From NCBI RefSeq assembly GCF_001905545.1, contig NZ_LIPD01000009.1:523576-587575 (forward strand): DNA of 64,000 nt, read 5' to 3'. The translations under genes and the position numbers were made by a program. The notes below the pieces were generated by a model that was given only the letters and a program-made list of their open reading frames with translations, did not search any database and was not told where the DNA came from. Of the stretch, positions 17,275 through 25,671 are shown piece after piece. Position 1 is the first letter of the stretch. Every line of letters begins with the position of its first letter. Source of the stretch: Streptomyces sp. CB02056. Lineage in GTDB: Bacteria; Actinomycetota; Actinomycetes; Streptomycetales; Streptomycetaceae.

Positions 17275-18680
17275 CAGTCCGCCTCCAGGTCGCGGGCGGT
17301 GCGGAACCCGGCGAAGATCTGCCGCCGGACCGGGTAGTCCCAGTTGCGGAAGGTGCCCCGGCAGGCGACCGGCGCCACCGCGAAGCAGCCGCCGCGCAGC
17401 ACCTTGTGCTCGGGGCCGAAGAACACCTCCGAGTACTCCCGGTACGGCCAGGCCCGGAAGCCCGGGTAGGGGCGGAAGTCGCTGGCCGTCCACTCCCACA
17501 CGTCGCCGATCAACTGGCCCACCCCGTACGGGGACCGGCCCTTCGGGTAGCTGCCCGCCCCGGCCGGGCGCAGGTGGCGCTGGCCGAGGTTGGCGTGCTC
17601 GGGGCCGGGCGGGCCGTCGCCCCAGGGGTAGCGGCGGGAGCGGCCGGTGGCCGGGTCGTGCCGGGCCGCCTTCTCCCACTCGGCCTCGGTCGGCAGCCGC
17701 CGGCCGGCCCACCGGGCGTACGCGTCCGCCTCGTACCAACTGACGTGCAGGACGGGCTCGTCCGGCTCGACCGGCGCCACCGTGCCGAAGCGCCGGCGGA
17801 GCCACTGGCCGTCCTGGTGGCGCCAGAACAGCGGGGCGGTCAGGTCGGCGCGGCGGCGGTGCTCCCAGCCCTCCGGCGTCCACCAGCGCGGGTCGTCGTA
17901 GCCGCCGTCCGCGATGAACCGCTGGTAGGCGGCGTTGGTGACCGGGGTGGTGTCCAGCAGGAAGGCCGGCAGGTCGACGGTGTGCGCCGGGCGCTCGTTG
18001 TCCAGCGCCCACGGCTCGGTGTCCGTCCCCATGGTGAACGGGCCCGCGGGGATCAGGACTTCGGCGGGCAGGGCGGCCGCGTCGGCGGGCGCGGGCGGTG
18101 GCGGTGGGGCGGCCAGGGCCGGCTCGCCCTGGCGGAGCTGGTGGGTGATCAGCATCGTCTCGTCGTGCTGCTGCTCGTGCTGGGCGATCATCCCGAACGC
18201 GAACCCGGCGTCCAGCAGCGGCGCGCCCTCCAGCGGGCTCGCCGCCAGCAGGTCCAGCACCCGGCCGCGCACCTCGTGGGCGTAGGCGCGGGCCTCGGCG
18301 GGCGGCAGCAGCGGCAGGCTGGGGCGCTCGGCGCGGGGGTGCTGGAAGGCGTCGTAGAGCGGATCGATCTCGGGGTGCATCGGGTCGCGGCCGCCGACGT
18401 TGCGCAGCAGCCAGAGCTCCTCCTGGTTGCCGATGTGCGCGAGGTCCCAGACCAGCGGGGACATCAGCGGGGAGTGCTGGGCGGTGAGGTCGCCGTCCCC
18501 GACGCAGTCGGTCAGCGCGGCGGTGCGGGCGCGGGCGGCCAGCAGCTCGGTGGCGATGCTCTCGCGCAGCGCCTCGGTGCCGGTGGCGGCGGCGTCAGGG
18601 GTGGCGGTGGCGGCGGTCGGGCCGGTGCTGCGGTCCGGGCCGGCCGCCTCGGTGCCCCCGTGGGGTCGGATGTCGGTCAT
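17274..18680 (-). CDS. egtB: hercynine oxygenase (sulfoxide synthase)
   Basis: Non-haem iron enzyme of 468 residues. The N-terminal DinB-like domain supplies the ligands: 'DLAHIGNQEE' near residue 78 and the HX3HXE motif in 'QHEQQHDETML' near 167. The C-terminal half is a formylglycine-generating-enzyme-type fold ('VSWYEADAYARWAGRRLPTE', 'GDVWEWTASDFRPYPGF', 'LRGGCFA'). EgtB joins gamma-glutamylcysteine to hercynine using O2. The ATG overlaps the egtA stop (ATGA). An Ala/Thr-rich tail of about 30 residues precedes the DinB domain. Confidence 0.95.
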   Translation of the reverse strand: MTDIRPHGGTEAAGPDRSTGPTAATATPDAAATGTEALRESIATELLAARARTAALTDCVGDGDLTAQHSPLMSPLVWDLAHIGNQEELWLLRNVGGRDPMHPEIDPLYDAFQHPRAERPSLPLLPPAEARAYAHEVRGRVLDLLAASPLEGAPLLDAGFAFGMIAQHEQQHDETMLITHQLRQGEPALAAPPPPPAPADAAALPAEVLIPAGPFTMGTDTEPWALDNERPAHTVDLPAFLLDTTPVTNAAYQRFIADGGYDDPRWWTPEGWEHRRRADLTAPLFWRHQDGQWLRRRFGTVAPVEPDEPVLHVSWYEADAYARWAGRRLPTEAEWEKAARHDPATGRSRRYPWGDGPPGPEHANLGQRHLRPAGAGSYPKGRSPYGVGQLIGDVWEWTASDFRPYPGFRAWPYREYSEVFFGPEHKVLRGGCFAVAPVACRGTFRNWDYPVRRQIFAGFRTARDLEAD

Positions 18681-19966
18681 GGTGCGGCCTCCTCCGGGGG
18701 AGCGGGTCGGGTGCCGGAGCGCAGGGCGTCCAGCTGGTCGTCGGCCGGGCAGCGGCCGCGCGCGGGGTAGCGCTCGGCGAACTCGGCGACGACGGTGCGC
18801 AGTTGACCGGCGCCGGGCAGGCGGCCCAGTGCGGCGTCGGCGGCGGCGAAGCAGGTGAGGGTGGCCCGGCGCAGCTCCGGGTCGGCCATGGCCAGGGTGG
18901 CGGCCCGGCGCCAGACCTCGCTGCGCGGCGGGCGCGGACCGTCGGTGCGTTCCAGCGGCTCCAGCGCGGCCAGCGCGGCATCGGCGGCCACCGGGTCGTC
19001 CAGCAGGGCGGTGACCAGTGCGGCGACCACCACCCAGCCGTCCCCGGGCTGGGCGTCGATCATCCGCAGCTCCAGGTGGCCGCGCGGGCGCACCGGCGGG
19101 AAGAGGGTGGTGCGGTGGTAGTCCAAGTCGTCGAGCGTGGGCGGGCGTTCGCCCGCGCCGCGGATCCAGTCGCGGAAGGTCAGCCCGGTCGGGGCCGTCC
19201 AGGGCAGGCCCTCGGGCCTTCGTACGCACAGGACTTGGGCATCCAGCACGTACTGTGCCCAGGCCTCGCGCGGGTCGCCGTGGTCCGGCTCCGGGGCGAG
19301 CGTGCGGGTCGGGTCCATTCGGGACCAGACGGCCTGCCGGGTGGACCGATGGCCGGTAGAACTGCCGTCCAGTGTCGGTGAGTTGGCGAAGGCGGCGACC
19401 AGCACCGGGCCGAGCCGGTGGGCCAGTCGCCAGCGGCGCTCCACCGCGTGCGGCCCGTCCGCCTCGCCGGCGTCCAGGCAGACCTGCACCGACGCGGTGC
19501 CGGTCATCATGATGCGGCCCCAGGGCCCGGCGGAGTCGAAGAAGCGCTCCATCGCGAGGTAGCGGGGGTGGTCCAGCACCATCCGTCGGGGGCGGGCGTA
19601 CGGGTCCGTCCCGGTGCCGGTGAGTCGCAGGCCCTGTGCCGCGAAGGCGGCCCGCAGGGCGGTCAGATCGCGTCGGGTGTCCTCGACGCAGGCCAGGAGG
19701 CCGGTGGCGGGCGGGGAGCTGAGCTCGACCTGTCCGCCGGGTTCGAGCGTGAGGCGCGAACCGGAGGGGAGGGAGACGCCGTCCGGTCCGCCGAGTGGCA
19801 GCGACTCCAGTGCGGCGTGGAGCAGTTCCGGCCGTACGGGGCGGGACGGACATCGATCGTCATGGACGAACCATTCGACCTCCACCCCCACCAGACGGGG
19901 CGGTCCGATCTTGAAGCAGACGCCCGACACGTGGCTGCGCGCCCCCGATTCGGTCAACGGGGTCAC
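18677..19966 (-). CDS. egtA: glutamate-cysteine ligase of ergothioneine synthesis
   Basis: ATP-dependent ligase of about 429 residues making gamma-glutamylcysteine for EgtB. Recognisable segments are 'CFKIGPPRLVGVEVEWFVHD' near the N-terminus, 'SRLTLEPGGQVELSSPP', 'GTDPYARPRRMV', 'MMTGTASVQVCLDAG' and 'HLELRMIDAQPGDGW', all typical of the GCS2/EgtA group. The start is uncertain: GTG 19966 ('VTPLTESGARS') gives the usual EgtA N-terminus, whereas ATG 20041 or the frame to 20095 adds an untypical leader. It is first of four coupled genes; the operon promoter should lie within 19967-20230. Confidence 0.92.
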   Translation of the reverse strand: MTPLTESGARSHVSGVCFKIGPPRLVGVEVEWFVHDDRCPSRPVRPELLHAALESLPLGGPDGVSLPSGSRLTLEPGGQVELSSPPATGLLACVEDTRRDLTALRAAFAAQGLRLTGTGTDPYARPRRMVLDHPRYLAMERFFDSAGPWGRIMMTGTASVQVCLDAGEADGPHAVERRWRLAHRLGPVLVAAFANSPTLDGSSTGHRSTRQAVWSRMDPTRTLAPEPDHGDPREAWAQYVLDAQVLCVRRPEGLPWTAPTGLTFRDWIRGAGERPPTLDDLDYHRTTLFPPVRPRGHLELRMIDAQPGDGWVVVAALVTALLDDPVAADAALAALEPLERTDGPRPPRSEVWRRAATLAMADPELRRATLTCFAAADAALGRLPGAGQLRTVVAEFAERYPARGRCPADDQLDALRSGTRPAPPEEAAP

Positions 19967-20230
19967 CCCCGGCGGGGGTGTTGGCGTGCTCTGCCGGTCG
20001 GGCGGAGTGGTGCGGGATACCGGTATCACCGGACTCACCATCCTCGGGATCACGATTGCGGCCCGGTCTACCTTGCCCAGTCTGCTACGGAGCATGCGGG
20101 GATGCCCCGCAAAAATCGTGTGAACGTTCTTTTTCGCAGGTCAGAGCTGTGGCGAACGGGTGAGTTCGGGGCTGTCAGGCCGACCGGCGGGCAGGGAGCG
20201 GCCCGCGCCCGGCCGGGGCACGTGCCGGGG
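19967..20230. promoter_or_regulatory. intergenic region upstream of egtA
   Basis: These 264 bases separate the egtA start from the 3' end of the minus-strand aminotransferase. The centre (20040-20150) has A/T-richer tracts suitable for the egt promoter, including the run CAAAAATCGTG at 20109-20119. No strong dyad or riboswitch is seen. Confidence 0.35.
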
Positions 20231-21481
20231 TCACAGGCGCTCCAGCCGCTCCAGGGCGCTCGCCAGCACCGGCCCCGGCAGGGCGTAGTTCAGGCGCAGT
20301 GAACCCCGGCCGCCGGGCCCGAAGTCGGCGCCGTCGGAGGCCTCCAGGCCGCAGCGCTCCAGCAGCGCCCGGCGGGCGTCGGCGGGCGGCAGGCCGAGCG
20401 CGGCGGCGTCCAGCCAGAGCAGGTAGGAGGCCCGCGGGGTGGCGCGGACGGCGGGCCCGAGCCGGTCGGTCAGCCGGGTGCGGGCGGCGGCCAGGTGGGC
20501 GAGCAGCGCGTCCAGCCAGGGCCCGCCCTCGCGCAGCGCCGCCTGCTGCACGGTCTGCTCCAGCAGGCCGCCCTCCCAGAGGCCGTAGCCGGCCAGCGCC
20601 TCGGTGAACCGGGCGCGCAGCCCCGGGTCGGGGACGAGGGCGAAACCGCTGGGGATGCCGGAGCAGTTGAAGGTCTTGCCGACGGAGTTGAGGGTGACGA
20701 CGAGGGGCCGGTGCGCCGGGTCGGCGGTGGTGACGGCGACGGGGTGGGCACGGCCGGGGTGGGTGAGGTCGCCGTGCACCTCGTCCGAGACCAGCAGCGC
20801 ACCGCTCTCGGCCGCCCGGGCGGCGAGCGCGCGCACGGCGTCGGCCGGCCACACCGTGCCGGAGGGGTTGTGCGGGTTGCTCAGCAGTACGGCGCCGACG
20901 GGGCGGGGGAGCGGGCCCGACGGGAGCCGGTAGCCGCTCGGGCCCGGGTGCAGTACTTGCGGCGGGTGCGCCGGGTGCAGCGGCAGCTCGCGGTACGGGA
21001 GGCCGGCCGCGCGGCAGAGCTGGGCGAAGCCGCCCCACTCGGGGGTGGGGAAGAGGACGGGGGCCTGCGGCCGTACGGTCTCCAGGAGGACGCGCAGCGC
21101 GGTGCGCGGGCCGCAGGGCAGCAGCAGGACCCAGTCCGGGTCGACCGCGGCGCCGTGCCGGGTGCGGTACCAGTCGGCCACCAGCGCGCGGCCGGCCGGG
21201 TCGCAGACCGTGTAGCCGTACGCGCGGTGGCGGGCGCGCCGCTCCAGTGCCTCGGCGACGGCGGGCGGTCCGGGCAGGTCCATGTCGGCGAGGCCCATCG
21301 GGATCGTCCCCGGGGCGTCCGCGCGGGCCCACTTGCTGCTGCCGGTGCCGGTGCGGTCGAAGGGGGCGTCGAAGCCGAAGTCGGGGGCGGGGACGTCGGT
21401 GGGTGCGGGGCCGGGGGTGTCGCAAACAGATGACAGATTTCGAAAGCTGTCATCTGTTCGCTGAAAGTTGTCGTCTGTCAT
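20231..21481 (-). CDS. PLP-dependent aminotransferase (MalY/PatB type)
   Basis: Fold-type I PLP enzyme of about 416 residues. 'DAPFDRTGTGSSKW' and 'PMGLADMDLPGPPAV' are the N-terminal hallmarks of the MalY/PatB cystathionine beta-lyase-like group. Also present are 'LLSNPHNPSGTVW', 'LVSDEVHGDL' (PLP Asp) and 'NSVGKTFNCSG' (PLP Lys). It probably acts as a C-S lyase or aminotransferase on amino acids. The usual N-terminus begins about 30 residues in; the codons before it lie inside a heptad repeat element (21424-21515), so the start must be ATG 21481 or GTG 21535. GTG 21535 would overlap the upstream gene's stop (GTGA). Either way the repeat encodes an N-terminal extension beginning 'MTDDNFQRTDDSF'. 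Confidence 0.85.
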   Translation of the reverse strand: MTDDNFQRTDDSFRNLSSVCDTPGPAPTDVPAPDFGFDAPFDRTGTGSSKWARADAPGTIPMGLADMDLPGPPAVAEALERRARHRAYGYTVCDPAGRALVADWYRTRHGAAVDPDWVLLLPCGPRTALRVLLETVRPQAPVLFPTPEWGGFAQLCRAAGLPYRELPLHPAHPPQVLHPGPSGYRLPSGPLPRPVGAVLLSNPHNPSGTVWPADAVRALAARAAESGALLVSDEVHGDLTHPGRAHPVAVTTADPAHRPLVVTLNSVGKTFNCSGIPSGFALVPDPGLRARFTEALAGYGLWEGGLLEQTVQQAALREGGPWLDALLAHLAAARTRLTDRLGPAVRATPRASYLLWLDAAALGLPPADARRALLERCGLEASDGADFGPGGRGSLRLNYALPGPVLASALERLERL

Positions 21482-21515
21482 CTGTTCGCCGCCATCCGTC
21501 CTCCGACGCCCGTCA
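21424..21515. repeat. heptad inverted-repeat element, copy 2
   Basis: Two units on the left (AAACAGA, TGACAGA), centre TTTCGAAA (21438-21445), then about ten right-hand units (GCTGTCA, TCTGTTC, GCTGAAA, GTTGTCG, TCTGTCA, TCTGTTC, then degenerate). The 32-bp core 21426-21457 is palindromic with one mismatched pair. On the minus strand it follows the SRPBCC gene stop (21532) and overlaps the aminotransferase start. It shares 20 bases (21426-21445) and 26 bases (21447-21472) exactly with copy 6 (62027-62046 and 62055-62080). Confidence 0.9.
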
Positions 21516-21531
21516 CGCCGCTCGACGCCCG

Positions 21532-22041
21532 TCACCCCGCCGCCGCCCCCGCCAGGTACGCCGCGAGCCCCCGCCGCCCCCGGCGCATCATCACCGCGTG
21601 GTTGGCCCGGAACAGCGGGTGCAGCGGCAGGGCGAGCCGGCGCAGCAGGGGCTTGCCGGGCCGGGTCTCCTCCTCGAACAGCACCCGGCTGCCCGGATCG
21701 CCCGGCCCGCGGGCCCCGCTCGGTCCACCCGCCTCGCTGGCCCCGCCCGCCAGGTCCGGCGTCACCGTGAACCGCGACCACCCGGCAAGGTCGCCCCGCA
21801 TGGCCACCTCCAGCACCCCGGCGGCCGGGTCGCGCCGCTTCGCCGCCAGCCCGATCACCAACCGGTACGGCAGCAGCGCGCGCACCACCACGTCCCCGGA
21901 GTCCTCGCCGGTCGGTCGGACCTCGCGGATCTCCGGCCACCACAGCGGATAGCTCCGCACGTCCTCGAGGGCCGCGTACACGGCGGTCGCCGGAGCCGCG
22001 AGCCGCCAGACGCCCCGGAATCGGTAGTGGTTGGGGTCCAC
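21532..22041 (-). CDS. SRPBCC (START-like/polyketide cyclase-type) protein
   Basis: Small soluble protein of 169 residues. 'VYAALEDVRSYPLWWPEIREVRP' (in part) and the alternating beta strands that follow are typical of the SRPBCC ligand-cavity fold; the Ser/Gly/Pro-rich segment 105-120 looks like an inserted loop. A C-terminal helix carries 'LFRANHAVMMRRGRRGLAAYLAG'-like residues. The family binds hydrophobic ligands or acts as aromatase/cyclase; no substrate can be named. The start at 22041 is 248 bases from the divergent methyltransferase. Its stop overlaps an in-frame GTG of the aminotransferase, so the two may be coupled. Confidence 0.75.
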   Translation of the reverse strand: MDPNHYRFRGVWRLAAPATAVYAALEDVRSYPLWWPEIREVRPTGEDSGDVVVRALLPYRLVIGLAAKRRDPAAGVLEVAMRGDLAGWSRFTVTPDLAGGASEAGGPSGARGPGDPGSRVLFEEETRPGKPLLRRLALPLHPLFRANHAVMMRRGRRGLAAYLAGAAAG

Positions 22042-22289
22042 GGCCCCACCCTAGTCCGGGCCGGTCGCTCCGAGGGGTGAACGCCGTTGGACCGTTGCCG
22101 AGTTGGTCCGTGGCACGGCCGGTAACCGGAGGTGAATCTTCCGGAAGCGCCCGTCCGGGAGGAAGGAAGCACTCCGCTTGCACCCGTTCGGGGTGCGGGG
22201 GAGGATCTTCTGTGCTTGTAGTCTCATCAGTCACGGCAGCATCCCCTGGGCGCTGCGACCCCAGAAACCGGAGTGAAGGAGTCACAGGC

Positions 22290-23096
22290 ATGCGGCGACC
22301 GAGCTGGGTACCGGAGGGCACGGACCTGGACAAACCGAACGCCGCGCGGGTCTACGACTACTACCTGGGGGGCTCGCACAACTTCGAGGTCGACCGGGAG
22401 ATGGCCCGCAAGGCGATCGCCATGTGGCCGGAGCTGCCGCAGATCATGCGCTCCAACCGCGCCTTCCTGCGCCGCGCCGTGACCTTCCTCGCCGAGCAGG
22501 GCGTCACCCGCTTCCTGGACATCGGCTCCGGCATCCCGACCTTCGGCGCCGTGCACGAGATCGCCCGGGCGATCCGCCCCGAGGCCAAGGTGGTCTACGT
22601 GGACCGCGACCCGGTCGCCGTCGCGCACAGCCGCCTGCTGCTGGAGGACGACCACGACTGCGCCGTCGCCCAGGCCGACCTGCGCGACGTCGACGACCTG
22701 CTGGCCCGCCCCGAGGTCACCGAGCTGCTGGCGGCCGGCGAGCCCGTGGCCGTGCTGCTGGTCGCCGTCGCGCACTTCGTCGGCGACGAGGACGACCCGT
22801 GGCGGCTGATCGGAACGATCCGCGACGCCCTCCCGCCCGGCAGCGCGCTGGTGCTCTCGCACGCCGCCCTGGAGAGCCGCCCCGACCAGGCCGAGGACCA
22901 CCAGAAGCTCTACCAGCGGACGCCGACCCCGCTGACCATGCGCACCCACGAGCAGATCACCGCGATGTTCTCCGGCTTCGAGCTGGTCGAGCCGGGCGTG
23001 GTGCACCTGCCGCTGTGGCGTCCGGACCAGCCGGGTACGGTCGGTGAGCACCCCGAGCGGATCGCCGGGGTGGCGGGCGTGGGGATCCGCCCTTGA
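22290..23096 (+). CDS. S-adenosyl methyltransferase of the DUF574 (PF04672) family
   Basis: Protein of 268 residues with the characteristic N-terminus 'TDLDKPNAARVYDYYLGG' and 'HNFEVDREMA', SAM-binding 'FLDIGSGIPTFG', and 'VVYVDRDPVAVAHSRLLL'. This family is greatly expanded in Streptomyces, is often beside regulators, and its substrates are unknown. ATG 22290 lies 9 bases after GAAGGAG; the frame to 22077 has no ribosome site. It is followed 139 bases later, same strand, by the RmdA-like c-di-GMP gene, a pairing that hints at common regulation. Confidence 0.88.
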   Translation: MRRPSWVPEGTDLDKPNAARVYDYYLGGSHNFEVDREMARKAIAMWPELPQIMRSNRAFLRRAVTFLAEQGVTRFLDIGSGIPTFGAVHEIARAIRPEAKVVYVDRDPVAVAHSRLLLEDDHDCAVAQADLRDVDDLLARPEVTELLAAGEPVAVLLVAVAHFVGDEDDPWRLIGTIRDALPPGSALVLSHAALESRPDQAEDHQKLYQRTPTPLTMRTHEQITAMFSGFELVEPGVVHLPLWRPDQPGTVGEHPERIAGVAGVGIRP

Positions 23097-23235
23097 GCGG
23101 ACGCGACGGACGAGGCACCGACGGCCGCACGCCCCGCGCGGCGGCCGTCGCGAGGCCTGCCCGGCCCGCTCGGCCCGCAAGGCCTGCCGGGCCCGCCGGA
23201 ACCGGCGCGTACACCAGAGGAACCAGGTTCAGCAG

Positions 23236-25353
23236 ATGAGTACCACCCCGGTGCGCGGCAACGCGGAGCGGTTCCACGAGGAGTGGGCCCGGCTGCTCTC
23301 CGCCGACCACGGCACCGCCGTCCACCCCGGCCTGCTCGGCCGGCTGGTCGCGCGCACCGCCGCGCTGCTGCACCGCGCCCAGGAGGACGAGCCGTTCGAG
23401 CCGCGGCTGGCCGCGCAGGCCGGCGCCGACCTGGTCGACGCGCACTTCACCGACCCGGTGCTGCTGGCCCGGGCGGTCGAGCTGCTCCAGGCGCAGCCCG
23501 TCCAGGACGACCGCGGCCCGGCCCTGACCGGCGCCTTCGCGGCCGGCTGGGCGGCCGCCCTGCGCGAGCGCACGCTGACCGAGCAGGAGGCGATCCGCAC
23601 CGCCGCCGACAGCGCCCGCAAGGAGGCCGAGCGGGCGCTGCGCGCCTCCGAGGCCCGGTTCCGGGCGCTGTTCGAGAGCGCCGCCATCGGCATCGGCATC
23701 GGTGACACCGACGGCAACATCATGGCGGTCAACAAGGCCCTCCAGGAGCTGTTCGGCGCGGGCCCCGAGGACATGATCGGCCGCCGGGTCGGCGACCTGG
23801 TGCACCCCGAGGACACCCCCGGCGTGTGGGAGGCGTACGAGGAGCTGATCAGCGGCAAGCGGGACTACTTCCAGTTCGACAAGCCGTACTACCGCCAGGA
23901 CGGCGAGGTGATCTGGACCCACCTGACCGTCTCGCTGATCCGCGACGACGACGGCATCCCGCAGTACCAGGTCGCGATGCTGGAGGACGTCACCGACCGC
24001 TACCGGCTCCAGGAGCGGCTGCGCCACCAGGCCACCCACGACCCGCTCACCGGCCTGCCCAACCGCGCGGCCTTCTTCGAGCGGCTGGAGAAGCTGTTCG
24101 AGGAGCCCGAGCCGGGCGCCCGCTTCGGCCTCTGCTACGTCGACCTCGACGGTTTCAAGGTGGTCAACGACAGCCTCGGCCACGACATGGGCGACCAGCT
24201 GCTGGCCGCCGTCGCCGCCCGGCTGAAGGCCGCCCTCACCCCGCTCGGCCACCTGGTGGCCCGGCTCGGCGGCGACGAGTTCGTCGTCCTGCTGGAGAAG
24301 TGCCGGGGTGAGCAGGAGGCGGTGGCCGCCGCGAAGACCGTGCTCAAGGCGCTGGCCGGGCCGGTGCTGATCGGCGACCACAAGCTCGCCGTCGGCGCCA
24401 GCGTCGGCGTGCTGGAGCGGCGGGTGTCCACCACCACCCCGGGCGCCGCCGTCCGGGCCGCCGACCTCACCCTGTACCGCGCCAAGGAGGCCGGCCGCGG
24501 CCGCTGGACGCTCTTCGACCCCAAGGAGAACGCCCGGGCGGTCAGCCGCTACGCGGTGTCGGTGCGGATGCCGGCGGCCCTCGACCGCGGCGAGTTCTTC
24601 ATCGACTACCAGCCGCTCTACCGCCTCGCGGACGGCCGGCTGGCCGCCGTGGAGGCGCTGGTGCGCTGGCGCCACCCGCAGCTCGGCGTGCTCGGCCCGG
24701 ACGAGTTCGTCACCACCGCCGAGGAGACCGGGCTGATCATGCCGCTCGGCCGCTGGGTGCTGGAGCAGGCCTGCGGCCAGGCCGCGGACTGGATCAAGCG
24801 GTACGGCGACGCCGCCCCGCAGCTCAACGTCAACCTGGCGGTCCGGCAGGCCCGCAGTGCCGCCCTGGTCACCGACCTCGCCCGGATCCTCGACAGCACC
24901 GGCCTGGACCCGGCCCGGTTGCAGCTGGAGATCACCGAGTCGACCGTGGTCGGGCCCGAGGACGAGGCGCTGCGCACCCTGCACGGGCTGGTCGACCTCG
25001 GGGTGTCGCTGGCCGTGGACGACTTCGGCACCGGCTGGTCCAACCTCGCCTACCTGCGCGACCTGCCGGTCTCCGGGCTGAAGATCGCCGGCTCCTTCGT
25101 CGGCGACCTGCACGAACCGGGGAAGGACGAGTCCACCGGGTGGCGGATCGTCAGCGGACTGGTGTCGATGGCGCACGCGCTCGGGCTGAACGTCACCGCC
25201 GAGGGCGTGGAGACCCACCGGGACGCCGAACGGCTGCGGACCATGGGCTGCGACTGGGCGCAGGGCTGGCACTTCGGACGCCCGGTGCGGCCCGAGGAGA
25301 TCGCCCGGCGGATCGTGGAGGAACCGCTGGGGCGCCCGGTCGAGGAGCGCTGA
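23236..25353 (+). CDS. PAS-GGDEF-EAL cyclic-di-GMP protein (RmdA-like)
   Basis: Cytoplasmic protein of 705 residues. Residues about 1-130 are helical, a PAS domain follows (about 135-255, 'ALFESAAIGIGIGDTDG', 'YRQDGEVIWTHLTVS'), then GGDEF (intact 'RLGGDEFVVLL' near 344) and EAL (intact 'VEALVRWRHPQ' near 471, 'LQLEITESTVV', 'DDFGTGWSNLAYLRDLP', 'AEGVETHRDAERL'). Thus both cyclase and phosphodiesterase motifs are present. The usual KID of the EAL lysine motif reads KIA, keeping Lys but losing Asp. Size and domain order match Streptomyces RmdA (SCO0928), which tunes c-di-GMP during development. ATG 23236 is preceded by GAGGAA at long spacing. No transmembrane segment. Confidence 0.87.
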   Translation: MSTTPVRGNAERFHEEWARLLSADHGTAVHPGLLGRLVARTAALLHRAQEDEPFEPRLAAQAGADLVDAHFTDPVLLARAVELLQAQPVQDDRGPALTGAFAAGWAAALRERTLTEQEAIRTAADSARKEAERALRASEARFRALFESAAIGIGIGDTDGNIMAVNKALQELFGAGPEDMIGRRVGDLVHPEDTPGVWEAYEELISGKRDYFQFDKPYYRQDGEVIWTHLTVSLIRDDDGIPQYQVAMLEDVTDRYRLQERLRHQATHDPLTGLPNRAAFFERLEKLFEEPEPGARFGLCYVDLDGFKVVNDSLGHDMGDQLLAAVAARLKAALTPLGHLVARLGGDEFVVLLEKCRGEQEAVAAAKTVLKALAGPVLIGDHKLAVGASVGVLERRVSTTTPGAAVRAADLTLYRAKEAGRGRWTLFDPKENARAVSRYAVSVRMPAALDRGEFFIDYQPLYRLADGRLAAVEALVRWRHPQLGVLGPDEFVTTAEETGLIMPLGRWVLEQACGQAADWIKRYGDAAPQLNVNLAVRQARSAALVTDLARILDSTGLDPARLQLEITESTVVGPEDEALRTLHGLVDLGVSLAVDDFGTGWSNLAYLRDLPVSGLKIAGSFVGDLHEPGKDESTGWRIVSGLVSMAHALGLNVTAEGVETHRDAERLRTMGCDWAQGWHFGRPVRPEEIARRIVEEPLGRPVEER

Positions 25354-25671
25354 GGCGGGCCGGCTGGACGCCGACTCGAGTTCCGCTCGGGGGCCGGTCC
25401 GTTCCCGCCCGGTCCTGCTCCGCTTCGGCGGTCGCGGTCCCGGCCCGACCGCCGTACGGGCAGTGCCGGCCGAGGCGTCGACAGCGGCCGGTTCCCCGTC
25501 GGGGATCGCGCTTGCGTACCGGTCCTGCGATGGGTCGGTCCTGATCCGCGAAAGCGGCCGACACCCGCGCCCGCCATGAGGGATGATGACGCGTCACAAT
25601 CCACCCCGGAACCGGTGCGCCCATGGTCACGGCCCCGCGCCGGTCCGGGCTGCGGGGGAGGGGAGCGTCGC
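25354..25671. other. intergenic region before the kinase gene
   Basis: These 318 bases hold a hairpin (CGGCGGTC at 25426-25433 with GACCGCCG at 25447-25454) that may end the rmdA-like transcript. The sequence GATGATGACGCGTCAC (25583-25598) is close to the kinase start. Nothing else is recognised. An in-frame ATG at 25576 lacks a ribosome site. Confidence 0.4.

Noticed and set aside
21421..21515. CRISPR array or transposon end at the heptad repeats
   Set aside because: Units are only 7 bp, contiguous without unique spacers, and there are no cas genes, transposase or target-site duplication.
20231..22333. A 700-residue aminotransferase starting at 22333
   Set aside because: The extra N-terminal 270 codons overlap the SRPBCC gene in another frame and are low-complexity.
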